DNA from: Aeromonas hydrophila subsp. hydrophila ATCC 7966
GTDB lineage: Bacteria > Pseudomonadota > Gammaproteobacteria > Enterobacterales > Aeromonadaceae
Direction of reading: 5' to 3'
NCBI RefSeq assembly: GCF_000014805.1
Contig: NC_008570.1
Coordinates: 3,105,001 to 3,169,000, forward strand
DNA: 64,000 bases
Below, piece after piece: positions 9,540-19,352 of this stretch. The notes under the pieces were generated by a model. That model saw only the letters and a program-made list of their open reading frames with translations. It searched no databases and was not told where the DNA came from. The position numbers and the translations under genes are program-made. Every line of letters starts with the position of its first letter. Positions within the stretch are counted from its first letter, which is position 1.

Positions 9540-10184
9540 TTACAGGGTGTCGGCATCCAGCATGCCATAGCGAATGGCCAGATGGGTCAGCTCCACATCG
9601 CCATTGATGTTGAGCTTGCTGAACAGCCGGTAGCGGTAGCTGTTGACCGTCTTCGGGCTCAGGTTGAGCTGTTCGGAAATATCGGTCACCTTCTGCCCCT
9701 TGGTGATCATCATCATGATCTGCAGCTCGCGCTCGGAGAGGGACTTGAAGGGGTTCTCGTCGGCCGAGGCAAACTGGCTCAGGGCCATCTGCTGGGCGAT
9801 CTCCGGGGAGATGTAACGCTGACCGGAGTGGACCAGGCGAATGGCGTGGATCATCTCGTCCGGCGCGGCCCCCTTGGTGAGATAGCCGGCGGCACCCGCC
9901 TGCATCACCTTGGTCGGGAACGGATTTTCTGAATGAATGGTCAGCACTATGATGCGCACATCGGGCCGGATCCGCAGGATCTTGCGGGTCGCCTCCAGGC
10001 CGCCGATGCCCGGCATGTTCATGTCCATCAGGATCACATCGGGATGGTGCTGACGACAGAAAGTGACTGCGGTTTCCCCGCTCTGCGCCTCGCCCACCAC
10101 CTTGATCCCGCGGACATCTTCCAGAATGCGTCTTATCCCTGTACGCACCAACTCATGATCATCGACCAGGAATACATTAATCAC
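9540..10184 (-). CDS. uvrY: Response regulator UvrY (GacA family)
   Basis: 214-residue NarL/FixJ-type regulator, the partner of the BarA sensor kinase, which activates small RNAs that titrate CsrA and so controls carbon flow, biofilm and virulence. The receiver domain is complete, with D8-D9 acidic pair, phospho-acceptor D54 (ILMDMNMPG), and conserved T and K (AAGYLTKGAAP). The LuxR-type HTH (LSERELQIMMMITKGQKV, then LNLSPKTVNSYRYRL) fills the C-terminus. The start is a GTG with GGGGT upstream; the protein begins MINV as in E. coli. The kinase is not in this window. Confidence 0.96.
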   Translation of the reverse strand: MINVFLVDDHELVRTGIRRILEDVRGIKVVGEAQSGETAVTFCRQHHPDVILMDMNMPGIGGLEATRKILRIRPDVRIIVLTIHSENPFPTKVMQAGAAGYLTKGAAPDEMIHAIRLVHSGQRYISPEIAQQMALSQFASADENPFKSLSERELQIMMMITKGQKVTDISEQLNLSPKTVNSYRYRLFSKLNINGDVELTHLAIRYGMLDADTL

Positions 10185-10344
10185 CCAAACACCCCGTTTT
10201 TTATCTCGTTATATGCCAGTTAGGGTTAACACGGCGTCTTGCATCATAACCAAACTCGCTGATTTGGCAAACCATGGCCGGTAAAAGTTTGAAAGTGCTC
10301 ATAAATGGTGTTTTGAATCAAATAATTATATAAAGATTAAACAC

Positions 10345-10370
10345 AAAAAACGGCGCCCGCAGGCACCGTT
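10345..10370 (-). terminator. Terminator downstream of kdsB
   Basis: A 9-bp stem with one G-U pair on the minus strand (AACGGTGCC with GGCGCCGTT, 4-base loop) is followed by TTTTT. It ends the kdsB transcript before the uvrY promoter region. Confidence 0.8.
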
Positions 10371-10396
10371 CAGAGTCATTTTTGCTGTTGTCGGCA

Positions 10397-11158
10397 TCAG
10401 TTCGCCAGCAGCGCGCGCACCTTGTCCAGATCGGCCTGGGTATCCACCCCGACCGGCGGCGCCTCGAGCGCCTGGGCCACGTGGATCTTCTCCCCGTACC
10501 AGAGCACCCGCAGCTGTTCCAGCGCCTCGATCTGCTCGAGCGCGCTCGGCGCCCAGTCCACATAACGCTGGATGAAGCCGGCGCGATAGGCGTAGATGCC
10601 GATGTGGCGCTGGTAGTGATCGCCAATCTGCTCGCGACTCGCGGCAAAGCGATCCCGATCCCAGGGAATGGAGGCGCGACTGAAGTAGAGGGCGTAGCCC
10701 TCCTGGTCGGTCACCACCTTGACGGCGTTCGGGTTGAACACCTCTTCGGCGTCCTGGATCGGCACCGACAGGGTCGCCATGGGCGCCGTGGCGGCGGCCA
10801 GGTTGTCCGCCACCTGGCGGATGATGACCGGCGGAATGAGCGGCTCGTCCCCCTGCACGTTGACCACTATGGTGTCGGCGGCAAAGCCGTAGTGACGGCA
10901 CACCTCGGCCAGCCGCTCGGTGCCGGACTGATGATCCTTCGAGGTCATGCACACCTCGAAACCGGCCTGCCCGGCGCAGGCGGCCAGCGCCTGCTGCACC
11001 CGCTCGTCATCGGTGGCGACGATCACCCGATCGGCGCCCGACTGCAGAGCCTTTTCCACCACGTGCTGCACCATGGGCTTGCCGTGGATGTCGGCCAGCG
11101 GCTTGCCCGGCAGCCGGGTGGAGGCGTAGCGGGCCGGAATGACGACGACGAAGCTCAT
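10397..11158 (-). CDS. kdsB: 3-deoxy-manno-octulosonate cytidylyltransferase
   Basis: 253-residue cytosolic enzyme that activates Kdo with CTP to CMP-Kdo for the lipopolysaccharide inner core. The nucleotidyltransferase N-terminus [18 protein letters not shown] is intact; [13 protein letters not shown] (metal/CTP site) and the [12 protein letters not shown] segment follow. Length fits E. coli KdsB (248). Its start overlaps the stop of the Trm112-like gene by 4 bases, indicating translational coupling, and the group lpxK / Trm112-like / kdsB matches the E. coli order. lpxK is separated by 121 bases. Confidence 0.97.
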
Positions 11159-11343
11159 GACGACAGCTCGTCGCTGCTGAGCGGACGGGCGCGGTTCTCC
11201 AGCAGCACCGGGATCCCCTCCTCCAGCGGATAGGCCAGCTTGTCGAAGCGGCAGACCAGCTCATGCACGGCCTTGTTGTAGTGCAGCTTGCCCTTGCAGA
11301 CCGGGCAGGCAATGATGTCGAGCAACTTGATGTCCAAAGCCAA
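11155..11343 (-). CDS. ycaR: Trm112-like small zinc-ribbon-type protein (YcaR family)
   Basis: 62-residue protein of the bacterial UPF0434/Trm112 family. It has a CPVCKG motif near the N-terminus, while the second Cys pair is reduced to a single Cys (ELVCRFDK), typical of bacterial members that often do not bind zinc. The C-terminal half has the family [11 protein letters not shown] motif. Eukaryotic and archaeal Trm112 activates methyltransferases; the bacterial role is unclear. The gene sits between lpxK and kdsB with a 4-base overlap into kdsB. Confidence 0.92.
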
Positions 11344-11464
11344 AACGATACTCCTTCAACGATGTCGCACCGGCGGTTTCATCACGCCGGCGATGGATGT
11401 CGAACAACCAGATATGCCATGTGGGGCATGATAAGCCCCTGCTCCCCCACGCGGGCGAGAGAGA

Positions 11465-12466
11465 TTAACCTTGTGCCTGGGTTGCGCCTTGCCCCTTGCC
11501 GCCCGCGCCCAGCTTGTGCAGCAGGGTATCGAGCAGGGAGGCGGGCAGCTCGGCGCTGACCGGCAGATACCACCAGTTGTCGAGGGCAAAGGAGCGGCAC
11601 TTGACCGCATCCTTCTCGGTCATCAGCAGCGGCTTGCCGGCAAAGCGGCCCACCAGCTCGTCCCGATCGAAGGGGTGGTGATCGCCGTAGGCCACCCGCT
11701 GATCCAGCTGGTAACCGAGCCCCTCGAGGGTGGCGAAGAAACGGGGCGGATGACCAATCCCCGCCAGCGCGTCGACTGGGCCCGACAAGGGGGCAGCCAG
11801 CGGGGCCTCGTCGCGCACCCGGCGGGGGACGTCGGCCACCAGCCTCATGGGATACTCTCCCCGCCCCGGCTCGCCGCCGTTGCAGATGATGGCGTCCACC
11901 CGCTTGAGCCGGGTGACCGGCTCGCGCAGCGGCCCCATGGGCAACAGGCAGGCGTTGCCGAAACGGCGGGCGCCATCCACCACCACCAGCTCGATGTCCC
12001 GGGCCAGCGCATAGTGCTGCAGGCCGTCGTCGGTGATGATGATGTCCACTTCGCCGCTCTGCTCCAGCAGACGTACCGCATCGGCCCGCTTGGGCGCCAC
12101 CACTACCGGGCAGCCGCAGCGCCGGGCAATCAGTACCGGTTCATCCCCCGCCTGCGCCGTGGTGCTGGCAGCATCGAGCCGGTACGGGTAATGGGGCGCC
12201 TTGCCGCCATAGCCGCGGCTCACCACCCCGGGGCGATAGCCGCGGGCCTGCAACTGCTCCACCAGCCAGACCACTACCGGGGTCTTGCCGTTGCCCCCCA
12301 CCGAGATATTGCCCACCACGATCACCGGCAAGGAGGAGCGATACCCCTTGCGCCAGCCGTGGCGATAGGCATAGCGGCGGGTGCCGCTGATGATGGCAAA
12401 CAGCAGGGCAAAGGGGGCCAGCAACCAGCGCCAGCCACTCTTTGCATACCAGAGCCGCTCCAGCAT
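11465..12466 (-). CDS. lpxK: Tetraacyldisaccharide 4'-kinase
   Basis: 333-residue membrane-anchored kinase that phosphorylates the 4' position of the lipid A disaccharide to give lipid IVA. An N-terminal hydrophobic anchor (WLLAPFALLFAIISG) precedes a P-loop at 52-62 (GNISVGGNGKT). ITDDGLQHYALARD, the DDGxQ catalytic/second-P-loop motif, is present, as is LMTEKDAVKC near the C-terminus. It starts inside the msbA stop (TGATG, 1-base overlap), so msbA and lpxK are translationally coupled: the pair makes and flips lipid A precursors. Confidence 0.97.
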   Translation of the reverse strand: MLERLWYAKSGWRWLLAPFALLFAIISGTRRYAYRHGWRKGYRSSLPVIVVGNISVGGNGKTPVVVWLVEQLQARGYRPGVVSRGYGGKAPHYPYRLDAASTTAQAGDEPVLIARRCGCPVVVAPKRADAVRLLEQSGEVDIIITDDGLQHYALARDIELVVVDGARRFGNACLLPMGPLREPVTRLKRVDAIICNGGEPGRGEYPMRLVADVPRRVRDEAPLAAPLSGPVDALAGIGHPPRFFATLEGLGYQLDQRVAYGDHHPFDRDELVGRFAGKPLLMTEKDAVKCRSFALDNWWYLPVSAELPASLLDTLLHKLGAGGKGQGATQAQG

Positions 12467-14235
12467 CAGGCGTTGCCACCTGCGGTGGCATGGCCGAACT
12501 GGATGGCGCGCAGCTGGGCATAGGTGCCCTGCTGGGCCATCAGCGCCGCGTGGTTGCCGCGCTCGACGATATGGCCTTCATCGATCACCAGGATCTCGTC
12601 CGCCTTCTCGATAGTGGAGAGACGGTGAGCGATCACCAGCGAGGTGCGCGCCTTGCACAGCTCGTCGATGGCCGCCTGGATGTGGCGCTCGGACTCGGTA
12701 TCCAGCGCCGAGGTGGCCTCATCCAGCAGCAGAACCGGCGCATCGCGCAGCAGGGCGCGGGCGATGGCGATACGCTGACGCTGACCGCCGGAGAGCGACG
12801 CGCCGTTCTCGCCGACCACGGTGTCATAACCGTTGCTCATCTTGCTGACGAACTCGTCGGCGTGGGCGATGCGGGCCGCCTGCTTGATCTCGTCGAGGCT
12901 GTATTTCTCTTCCGCGGCGTAGGCGATGTTGCTCGCCACCGTGTCGTTGAACAGGTGGACATGCTGGGAGACCAACGCGTACTGCTTGCGCAGCTCGCTC
13001 AAGCGGTAATCGCGGATATTGACGCCGTCCAGCAGGATCTCCCCCTGTTCGATGTCGTAGAAGCGGGTCAACAGGCTGGCGATGGTGCTCTTGCCGGAAC
13101 CGGAACGACCCACCAGCGCCACCGATTTGCCCGCCTCCACCTTGAAGCTGACGTTGTGCAGCGCCGGGGTGTCCTTGGTCGGGTAGGTGAAGGTGACGTT
13201 GCGAAACTCGATCTCGCCGCGGGCGCGCTCCAGGGTACGGGTACCGGTATCCTGCTCCGGCTCGGTGTCGAGCAGGCCAAACAGGCTGTGGCAGGCGGTG
13301 ATGGCGCGCTGGAACTGGTTGTTGACGTCGGTCAGGCTTTTCAGCGGCTTGAGCAGCATCATCATGGAAGTGATCATGACGGTGAAGGTACCGGCAGTCA
13401 GCTCGCTGCGCACGCTGTCGATGGTGGCCACATAGAGGAAGGCCGCCAGCGCGATGGAGGCAACCATCTGCACCACCGGGCTGCCGATGGCATCGGCGGC
13501 GACCATCTTCATGGTTTGCTGGCGCATGTTGTTGCTGACCTTGAAGAAGCGCTTCTCCTCCACCTTCTGGCCACCGAACATCAGCACCTCTTTGTGCCCC
13601 TTGAGCATCTGCTCGGTGGAGGTGGTGATGTCACCCACCGCCTGCTGGATGTGGCGGCTGATCTGACGGAAACGGCGGCTGATAAGGCCGATGATGATGC
13701 CCACCACGGGCCCCACTACCAGGAAGATCACCGACAGCTGCCAGGAGTGCCAGAACATCAGGCCGAGCAGGCCGATCACGGTCGCTCCTTCCCGCACCAG
13801 GGTGACCAGAGTGGTACTGGCGGCCGAGGAGACTTGGCTGGCGTCATAGGTCACCTTGGAGAGCAGGTGACCGGTGTTCTGGCGGTCGAAGAAGCTCATC
13901 GGCATCGCCACCATGTGATTGAACACCTGCTGCTGCAGACGCATCACCACGTGGTTGCCGACCCAGGCCATGCAGTAGTTGGAGAGGAAGTTGGCGACGC
14001 CGCGCAGGGCCACGATACCCAGTACGAAGAAGGGCATCCACTTGAGCACGGTCGGATCGTTGCCGTTGATGCCCTGGTCGATCAGCGGCTTGATGGAATA
14101 GACGAAGGTGGTATCCACGGCGGCGTAGCCCAGCATGCCGATGATGCCGCCGATCAGGCCAAGCTTGCGGTCACGGACATAGCCGAGCAGACGCTTGAAG
14201 ACAGGCCAGCTGTCTTGTGAGGTTTCTTGTTGCAT
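12466..14235 (-). CDS. msbA: Lipid A export ATP-binding/permease protein
   Basis: 589-residue half-size ABC exporter that flips core-lipid A across the inner membrane. The N-terminal six-helix transmembrane domain (to about 320) begins with the family-typical WPVFKRLLGYVRDRK. The nucleotide-binding domain has Walker A G376-S383 (GRSGSGKS), signature LSGGQRQR, Walker B LLLDEATSALD and an H-loop (AHRLST). Length is like E. coli MsbA (582). It is followed directly by lpxK; the ATG at 14235 lies beside a degenerate direct-repeat region. Confidence 0.97.
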   Translation of the reverse strand: MQQETSQDSWPVFKRLLGYVRDRKLGLIGGIIGMLGYAAVDTTFVYSIKPLIDQGINGNDPTVLKWMPFFVLGIVALRGVANFLSNYCMAWVGNHVVMRLQQQVFNHMVAMPMSFFDRQNTGHLLSKVTYDASQVSSAASTTLVTLVREGATVIGLLGLMFWHSWQLSVIFLVVGPVVGIIIGLISRRFRQISRHIQQAVGDITTSTEQMLKGHKEVLMFGGQKVEEKRFFKVSNNMRQQTMKMVAADAIGSPVVQMVASIALAAFLYVATIDSVRSELTAGTFTVMITSMMMLLKPLKSLTDVNNQFQRAITACHSLFGLLDTEPEQDTGTRTLERARGEIEFRNVTFTYPTKDTPALHNVSFKVEAGKSVALVGRSGSGKSTIASLLTRFYDIEQGEILLDGVNIRDYRLSELRKQYALVSQHVHLFNDTVASNIAYAAEEKYSLDEIKQAARIAHADEFVSKMSNGYDTVVGENGASLSGGQRQRIAIARALLRDAPVLLLDEATSALDTESERHIQAAIDELCKARTSLVIAHRLSTIEKADEILVIDEGHIVERGNHAALMAQQGTYAQLRAIQFGHATAGGNA

Positions 14236-14251
14236 GAATAGCCGTTAATAA

Positions 14252-14420
14252 GGGAAATGACGGGCTATTCTAGCCAAAGCGCAGGATTACACCAAGCATC
14301 GCCAGCGCATGTCCCTCGCCAAGACAGGAAATGACGGTCGTTATCCCAGCCAAAGCGCAGGATTACACCAAGCGGTGCCCATCACCAAGGCGGGAAATGA
14401 CGGTCGTTATCCCAGCCACA
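14252..14420. repeat. Three degenerate direct repeats upstream of msbA
   Basis: GGAAATGACGG occurs at 14253, 14327 and 14393 (periods 74 and 66). Copies 1 and 2 also share GCCAAAGCGCAGGATTACAC, and copies 2 and 3 share CGGTCGTTATCCCAGCC. Copy 3 decays after about 28 bases. The block fills the space between the comEC stop and the msbA start, so it overlaps the likely msbA promoter or 5' leader. It may be a dispersed intergenic repeat family; a second locus would be needed to show this. Confidence 0.75.
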
Positions 14421-14467
14421 GTAGGGTTTTCACCCGGCATAAGCAGCGCGATGCCCTGCGCTCCGGT

Positions 14468-16669
14468 TCAGCGAGCAGGCCAGAGCTTGGGGCGCCACCA
14501 GTCGCCCTTGCGGCGAAACCAGGGGCCCTGCTCCCGCTCGGCCCGGATCCGCAGCCCACCCGGCGCAGGCTCGACCAGGATCTCCCCATCCAGCCCGGTG
14601 ACCCATTGCTGCGCCTCCTGGTAGCGAGCCACCACCTCGGGGCGGGGAAATCCCCACTGGTTCATGAAGCCGGCGCTGTGCACCACATAGCGGGGGGCCA
14701 CCGCCGCCACGAAGGGTGCCGTGGAGGAGGTGCGGCTGCCGTGGTGAGGGCTCACCAGCAGGGTGCTGGCAAGCCCCTCCCCTTCCAGCGCCAGCAGCCG
14801 CTGCTCCGCCTGCCGCTCGATGTCGGCACTGAGCAGGATGCGCCGCTCCCCGTCGCGGATCTGCAGCACACAGCCGTCGTTGTTGTGACCAGGCCCCGGT
14901 TGCTGCGGCCAGAGCACCGCCATCTCGAGCCCCTGCCAGCGCCACTGCTGGCCGCGCCGGCACAGGGCCGTGAAGCGGCCAAAATCGAATGAAGAGAGCT
15001 CGTGGCGCACCGGCAGAGCCTGCAGGATGGCGCGCCGATTGCCGGCGTGATCCCTGTCCTTGTGACTGATGACCAGATAATCCAGCACCCGCACATCGAG
15101 CCGGTTGAGCAAGGGCAGGATCACGGCATCCGCCATGTTGTAGCCGCCCGGGTAGCGATCGCCGGTGTCAAAGAGGATGCCGCGCTCGCCCCGGGTGATC
15201 AGCACCGCCAGCCCCTGCCCCACGTCCAGCACCCTCAATTGCCAGTGGGTCGGCGCCGGCCAGGCCGCCAGCAGCAGGGCCACGCCCCCCGGCAACAGCA
15301 GCGGACGGCCGCCCGGCACATGCCAGGCGCACCAGAGCAGGGTCAGCAGCGCCGTGAACGGCAGTACCCAGCCCGGCACCGGCCACCAGAGCTGCCACTG
15401 GCTGGCCAGCCGGGCCAACGCCCACAACACCCACTGCAGGCCGACATCGGCCAGCCAGAACAGCAGGTGGGCCAGCTCCCCTGACAGCGGCGCCAGCAGC
15501 ACCCCGATGAGCGCCAGCGGTATGATGCCGATGCAAAAGAGCGGCAATGCCAGCAGATTGAGCAGCAGCGACAGCGGGGCAATCCCCTCGAACAGCGCCA
15601 GTTGCAGTGGCAGCAGCCCCAGCAGCAACAAGCCCTGCAGACGGATGAGCCCGGGTTTGGCCTCCAGCAGGCTCGCCACCAGCAGCAGGGCCACCGCCAG
15701 GAAGGAGAGCCAGAATCCGGCCGAATAGAGGGCAAAGGGATCCCAGAGCGTGAGCACCACGAAGGCCCACAACCAGATGCGATGGGCTGGCCACTCCCGC
15801 CGTCGCCAGCGCAGCAGACTCCACACCAGCACCATGATGAGGGCCCGTTCGGTGGCCACCGCAAAACCGGCCAGCCAGCTGTAGAGGGCGGCAAACAGCA
15901 GGGCGACCAGAATCGCTCCCCGCAGCCCGAACAGTCGCCCCAGCCACCAGCCGAGCACCGCCACCAGCGCGATATGCTGCCCCGAGATGGCGATGATGTG
16001 GGTCAGCCCGCTGCCTCGAAACAAGCTCCACTGCTCATCCGTGATACCGCCCTGTTCGCCGAAGGTGAGCGCCGCCAGCAGCGGGCCCTGGCTCAGATCC
16101 TGCCAGCTGGCGGCGGCCCGGGCCAGCCAGCGCTCGCGCAGCCCCGTCTGCGCCGGCTCAATCTGGATCACCCGGCGCAGGTTGCCAGTGGCGGTTATCC
16201 CCTTGCCGAGCAGCAGGCGCCGCCCATCCATCCCCGCCTCGTTGGCCAGGCCGTGGGCCGGTTTGAGAGAGACCACCAGAGTGAGGTGACTGCCTGCCGT
16301 CATGACGGGCAGCGCCTGGTAGGCATTGATGCGCACCAGCGGCGCCGGAGTGAGCGCCTGCTCGTCGAGCCTGTTCACCCGCAGCACCAGCCGGATAAAT
16401 TTATCGCCCTCGGGTTCTGCACTTTGCAGCTGTGCGGTTATGATGTGGCTCGTTTTTTTGTCAAGCTGATCCAGCCAGGCAAGCCGGTAGTGCAAACTCC
16501 CCTGCATCCAGAGGATGCCGCACAGCAAAAACAGCAGCCGCCAGCAGCGGTAACCGGCCAGGGGGAACACGAGCAGCAGCATCAGGCCACCCCATTCCCA
16601 TGAAGGCAACCATGGCCAAAGCAGTGAGGAGCTTGCCCCGAGGGCAAACGACAATAGACGCAGATCCAT
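14468..16669 (-). CDS. comEC: DNA internalization-related competence protein ComEC/Rec2
   Basis: 733 residues from the ATG at 16669; a longer in-frame ORF to 17029 is antisense to the next gene and its extra residues are not membrane-like. ComEC forms the inner-membrane channel for single-stranded DNA in natural transformation. The N-terminal region is hydrophobic with an OB-like periplasmic segment (about 70-175). The competence domain follows, with SGLTHIIAISGQHIALV at about 220-236 and many helices to about 470. A C-terminal metallo-beta-lactamase domain has HKDRDH at 536-541 and SPHHGS. It lies upstream of msbA-lpxK as in E. coli (ycaI). Confidence 0.95.
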   Translation of the reverse strand: MDLRLLSFALGASSSLLWPWLPSWEWGGLMLLLVFPLAGYRCWRLLFLLCGILWMQGSLHYRLAWLDQLDKKTSHIITAQLQSAEPEGDKFIRLVLRVNRLDEQALTPAPLVRINAYQALPVMTAGSHLTLVVSLKPAHGLANEAGMDGRRLLLGKGITATGNLRRVIQIEPAQTGLRERWLARAAASWQDLSQGPLLAALTFGEQGGITDEQWSLFRGSGLTHIIAISGQHIALVAVLGWWLGRLFGLRGAILVALLFAALYSWLAGFAVATERALIMVLVWSLLRWRRREWPAHRIWLWAFVVLTLWDPFALYSAGFWLSFLAVALLLVASLLEAKPGLIRLQGLLLLGLLPLQLALFEGIAPLSLLLNLLALPLFCIGIIPLALIGVLLAPLSGELAHLLFWLADVGLQWVLWALARLASQWQLWWPVPGWVLPFTALLTLLWCAWHVPGGRPLLLPGGVALLLAAWPAPTHWQLRVLDVGQGLAVLITRGERGILFDTGDRYPGGYNMADAVILPLLNRLDVRVLDYLVISHKDRDHAGNRRAILQALPVRHELSSFDFGRFTALCRRGQQWRWQGLEMAVLWPQQPGPGHNNDGCVLQIRDGERRILLSADIERQAEQRLLALEGEGLASTLLVSPHHGSRTSSTAPFVAAVAPRYVVHSAGFMNQWGFPRPEVVARYQEAQQWVTGLDGEILVEPAPGGLRIRAEREQGPWFRRKGDWWRPKLWPAR

Positions 16670-16696
16670 GGTGCAAGTATTTAGCAAGGTTTCAAT

Positions 16697-17215
16697 ATGC
16701 CCAAACGACTCATACAACGCTGGCTGCCTGATCCGGCGACACTCAAGGAACACAAGCACTTGCGGCTGTTTGGCAAGCTGCTGCTGGATGCCAACCTGTG
16801 GCACCTCAATCGGCGCTCGGCAGCCGGTGCCTTCGCGGTGGGGCTGTTCATGGCCTGGGTGCCGCTCCCCTGCCAGATGTTGCTGGCGGCCGGCGGCGCC
16901 ATCGCCTGCCGGGTCAACCTGCCGCTCTCGGTGGCCCTGGTCTGGCTCTCCAACCCCTTCACCATGCCACCGCTGTTCTACGGCGCCTATCTGACCGGCT
17001 GCCAGCTGCTGGGGCAATCCTCCCAGCACATCGAGATCGAGTTCACCTGGGCCTGGCTGGTGTCGGTATTCGAGACCGTGGCCCCGCCGCTGCTGCTGGG
17101 TTCGCTGGTGCTCGCCCTGCTCAGCTCCCTCATCGGCTACGCCCTCATTCGTACCTGCTGGCGCATCAGCACCGTGCGCCAGTGGCAGAAACGCAAGGTG
17201 GCCCGCGCATGCTGA
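16697..17215 (+). CDS. DUF2062 membrane protein, first of tandem pair
   Basis: 172-residue inner-membrane protein of the DUF2062 family, function unknown. The N-terminus resembles the family pattern (F/L-x-x-W-L-P-D-P, then L-W-x-x-N-R-R-S-A-A-G-A). Hydrophobic helices contain FAVGLFMAWVPLPCQM, the LSNPFTMPPLFYGAY motif, and a C-terminal helix pair (LLLGSLVLALLSSLIGYAL). AAGG lies upstream of the ATG. It is divergent from comEC and overlaps the next DUF2062 gene by 7 bases. Confidence 0.88.
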   Translation: MPKRLIQRWLPDPATLKEHKHLRLFGKLLLDANLWHLNRRSAAGAFAVGLFMAWVPLPCQMLLAAGGAIACRVNLPLSVALVWLSNPFTMPPLFYGAYLTGCQLLGQSSQHIEIEFTWAWLVSVFETVAPPLLLGSLVLALLSSLIGYALIRTCWRISTVRQWQKRKVARAC

Positions 17216-17703
17216 ATCGCTGGTTTGCCCGCTTCAAGATTGACCCCGATACCCTGCGCCAGCAGAAGTGGTTCTCCCTGTTTGGCGAGCGCCTGCTCGC
17301 CCCCGCCCTCTGGCAAGGGGGGCCGCGCGCCCTGAGCGGGGCGGTGGCGGCCGGCATTTTCGCCTGCTGGTTTCCCATCCCCATGCATTCACTCATCGCG
17401 GTCGGGCTGGCGCTGGCGTTCAGCCTCAACCTGCCGCTGGCGCTGCTGGCGGTCTGGTTCAACAACCCGCTCACCCTGCCCTTCATGTACCTCTACGCCT
17501 ATCGCACCGGTTGTCTGGTGCTGCACAAGACGCCGGAGCCGTTTCACCTCAGCTGGACCCTGCACTGGCTGGAGCACGAGGCGGCCACCCTGGTGCCCCC
17601 CTTCCTGCTCGGCAGCCTGCTGCTGGCAGTGCTGACCGCCGCCAGCGGCGGCCTCCTCACCCTGCTGCTGTTGCGCCTCGGAAAGCTGGTCCGCAGCCGC
17701 TAG
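17209..17703 (+). CDS. DUF2062 membrane protein, second of tandem pair
   Basis: 164 residues from the ATG at 17209, inside the stop region of the preceding gene, so translation is probably coupled. It shares the same plan as its neighbour: LSGAVAAGIFACWFPIPMHSL aligns with the neighbour's AAGAFAVGLF region and FNNPLTLPFMYLYAYRTG with LSNPFTMPPLFYGAYLTG. The two look like a diverged tandem duplication. They may form a heteromeric membrane unit, but this is inference; function is unknown. Confidence 0.85.
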   Translation: MLNRWFARFKIDPDTLRQQKWFSLFGERLLAPALWQGGPRALSGAVAAGIFACWFPIPMHSLIAVGLALAFSLNLPLALLAVWFNNPLTLPFMYLYAYRTGCLVLHKTPEPFHLSWTLHWLEHEAATLVPPFLLGSLLLAVLTAASGGLLTLLLLRLGKLVRSR

Positions 17704-17825
17704 CCCGCCCACCTCGTCAGCCTCTGGCGCGCTGACGAGGCACTCCCTTGCCATCCCCAGCACCTGCCACCACACTCCTTGTAACCCGTTGTTTTTCGTC
17801 CCCCATTTGCCACAAGGAGCCCACC

Positions 17826-19334
17826 ATGGCCGAACCGCTCACGCTGGCCCATGCCAATGGTCATCCCCTCTCCCTGCTGCCAGCCATGGCCAATCGCCAC
17901 GGCCTCATCACCGGCGCCACCGGTACCGGCAAGACCGTCACCCTGCAGGTGCTGGCGGAGGGGTTCTCCCGCCTCGGCGTGCCAGTCTTTCTGGCCGACG
18001 TGAAGGGGGATCTGAGCGGGCTGGGCGCCGCCGGGGCGGGCTCGGCCAAGCTGGACGCCAGGCTGGCCCAGCTCGGCATTGCGGCCCCCGCCTTTGCCGC
18101 CAGCCCCACCCTGTTCTGGGATCTGTTTGCCGAACAGGGCCACCCGGTGCGGGCCACCGTCTCCGACATGGGACCCCTGTTGCTCGCCCGCCTGCTCGGC
18201 CTCAACGATACCCAGAGCGGGGTGTTGGAACTGGTGTTCAAGGTAGCGGACGACGAGGGGCTGCTGCTGCTCGATCTCAAAGACCTGCGCGCCATGGTGC
18301 AGTTTGCCGGCGATAACGCCAAATCGCTCACCACCCGTTACGGCAATGTCTCCACCGCCTCCATCGGCGCCATCCTGCGCAACCTGCTCACCCTGGAGAG
18401 TGCGGGCGGCGATCACTTCTTCGGCGAACCCATGCTGGACATCCAGGACCTGCTGCAGACCGATGAGGCTGGCCACGGTCATATCAATGTGCTGGCCGCC
18501 AGCAAGCTGACCCAATCCAGCCGGCTCTATGCCTGCTTCCTGCTCTGGCTGCTCTCCGAGCTGTTCGAGCAGCTGCCGGAGGTAGGGGATCCGGACAAGC
18601 CGGTGCTGGTGTTCTTCTTCGACGAGGCGCACCTGCTGTTCAACGATGCCCCCAAGGCGCTGCTGGAGAAGATCGAACTGGTGGTGCGACTCATCCGCTC
18701 GAAAGGGGTGGGCGTCTACTTCGTGACCCAGAGCCCGGCCGATATCCCCGACAGCGTGCTGGGGCAGCTTGGCAACCGGGTGCAGCACGCCCTGCGCGCC
18801 TTTACCCCGAGTGATCAGAAGGCGGTGCGGATCGCCGCCAACACCCTGCGCGCCAACCCCGCCTTCGATGCCGCCGGCGTCATCACCGAACTCGGTGTCG
18901 GCGAAGCGCTGGTCTCTCTGCTCGACGAGAAGGGACGGCCCAGCATGGTGGAGCGCGCCTTCATCGCCCCGCCAGCCAGCCGCATCGGCCCCTTGAGCGA
19001 CACCGAGCGGCAGGCGCTCATTCAGCGCTCCCTGCTGCACGGCCGCTACGAGACACCGGAGGATCGCGAGTCGGCTTTCGAGCGGCTCAACGGCGGCAAG
19101 GTGACAACCACTGGCGAGCAAGGCAGCGAACAGCCATCCAACGGGGAAGGTGGCTTGCTCGATGCCCTCAATGGCATCCTGTTTGGCCGCACCGGCCCCC
19201 GTGGCGGCCAGCACGACGGTGTGGTACAGACCGCCGCCAAGAGCGTGGCCCGCACCATCGGCAGCGAGGTGGGTCGCCAGCTGGTACGCGGCGTCCTCGG
19301 CTCCCTGCTGGGGGACGGCAAGCGCCGTCGCTGA
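17826..19334 (+). CDS. HerA-like/DUF853 ATPase (YjgR family)
   Basis: 502 residues from the ATG at 17826, which has AAGGAG about 8 bases upstream. A HerA/FtsK-type P-loop ATPase with Walker A at 30-38 ([10 protein letters not shown]) and Walker B near 263 ([11 protein letters not shown]). [23 protein letters not shown], a sensor-type segment, follows. Length matches E. coli YjgR (500). HerA proteins are DNA translocases working with a nuclease; no nurA partner is adjacent, and the DUF853 branch is functionally undefined. The C-terminal tail is Gly-rich and ends in a helical [20 protein letters not shown] segment. Confidence 0.9.
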   Translation: MAEPLTLAHANGHPLSLLPAMANRHGLITGATGTGKTVTLQVLAEGFSRLGVPVFLADVKGDLSGLGAAGAGSAKLDARLAQLGIAAPAFAASPTLFWDLFAEQGHPVRATVSDMGPLLLARLLGLNDTQSGVLELVFKVADDEGLLLLDLKDLRAMVQFAGDNAKSLTTRYGNVSTASIGAILRNLLTLESAGGDHFFGEPMLDIQDLLQTDEAGHGHINVLAASKLTQSSRLYACFLLWLLSELFEQLPEVGDPDKPVLVFFFDEAHLLFNDAPKALLEKIELVVRLIRSKGVGVYFVTQSPADIPDSVLGQLGNRVQHALRAFTPSDQKAVRIAANTLRANPAFDAAGVITELGVGEALVSLLDEKGRPSMVERAFIAPPASRIGPLSDTERQALIQRSLLHGRYETPEDRESAFERLNGGKVTTTGEQGSEQPSNGEGGLLDALNGILFGRTGPRGGQHDGVVQTAAKSVARTIGSEVGRQLVRGVLGSLLGDGKRRR

Positions 19335-19352
19335 GACCAGCCTCAGAAAATG

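Noticed and set aside
12442..14220. 592-codon plus-strand frame opposite msbA
   Set aside because: Antisense shadow caused by high GC; msbA has all ABC motifs.
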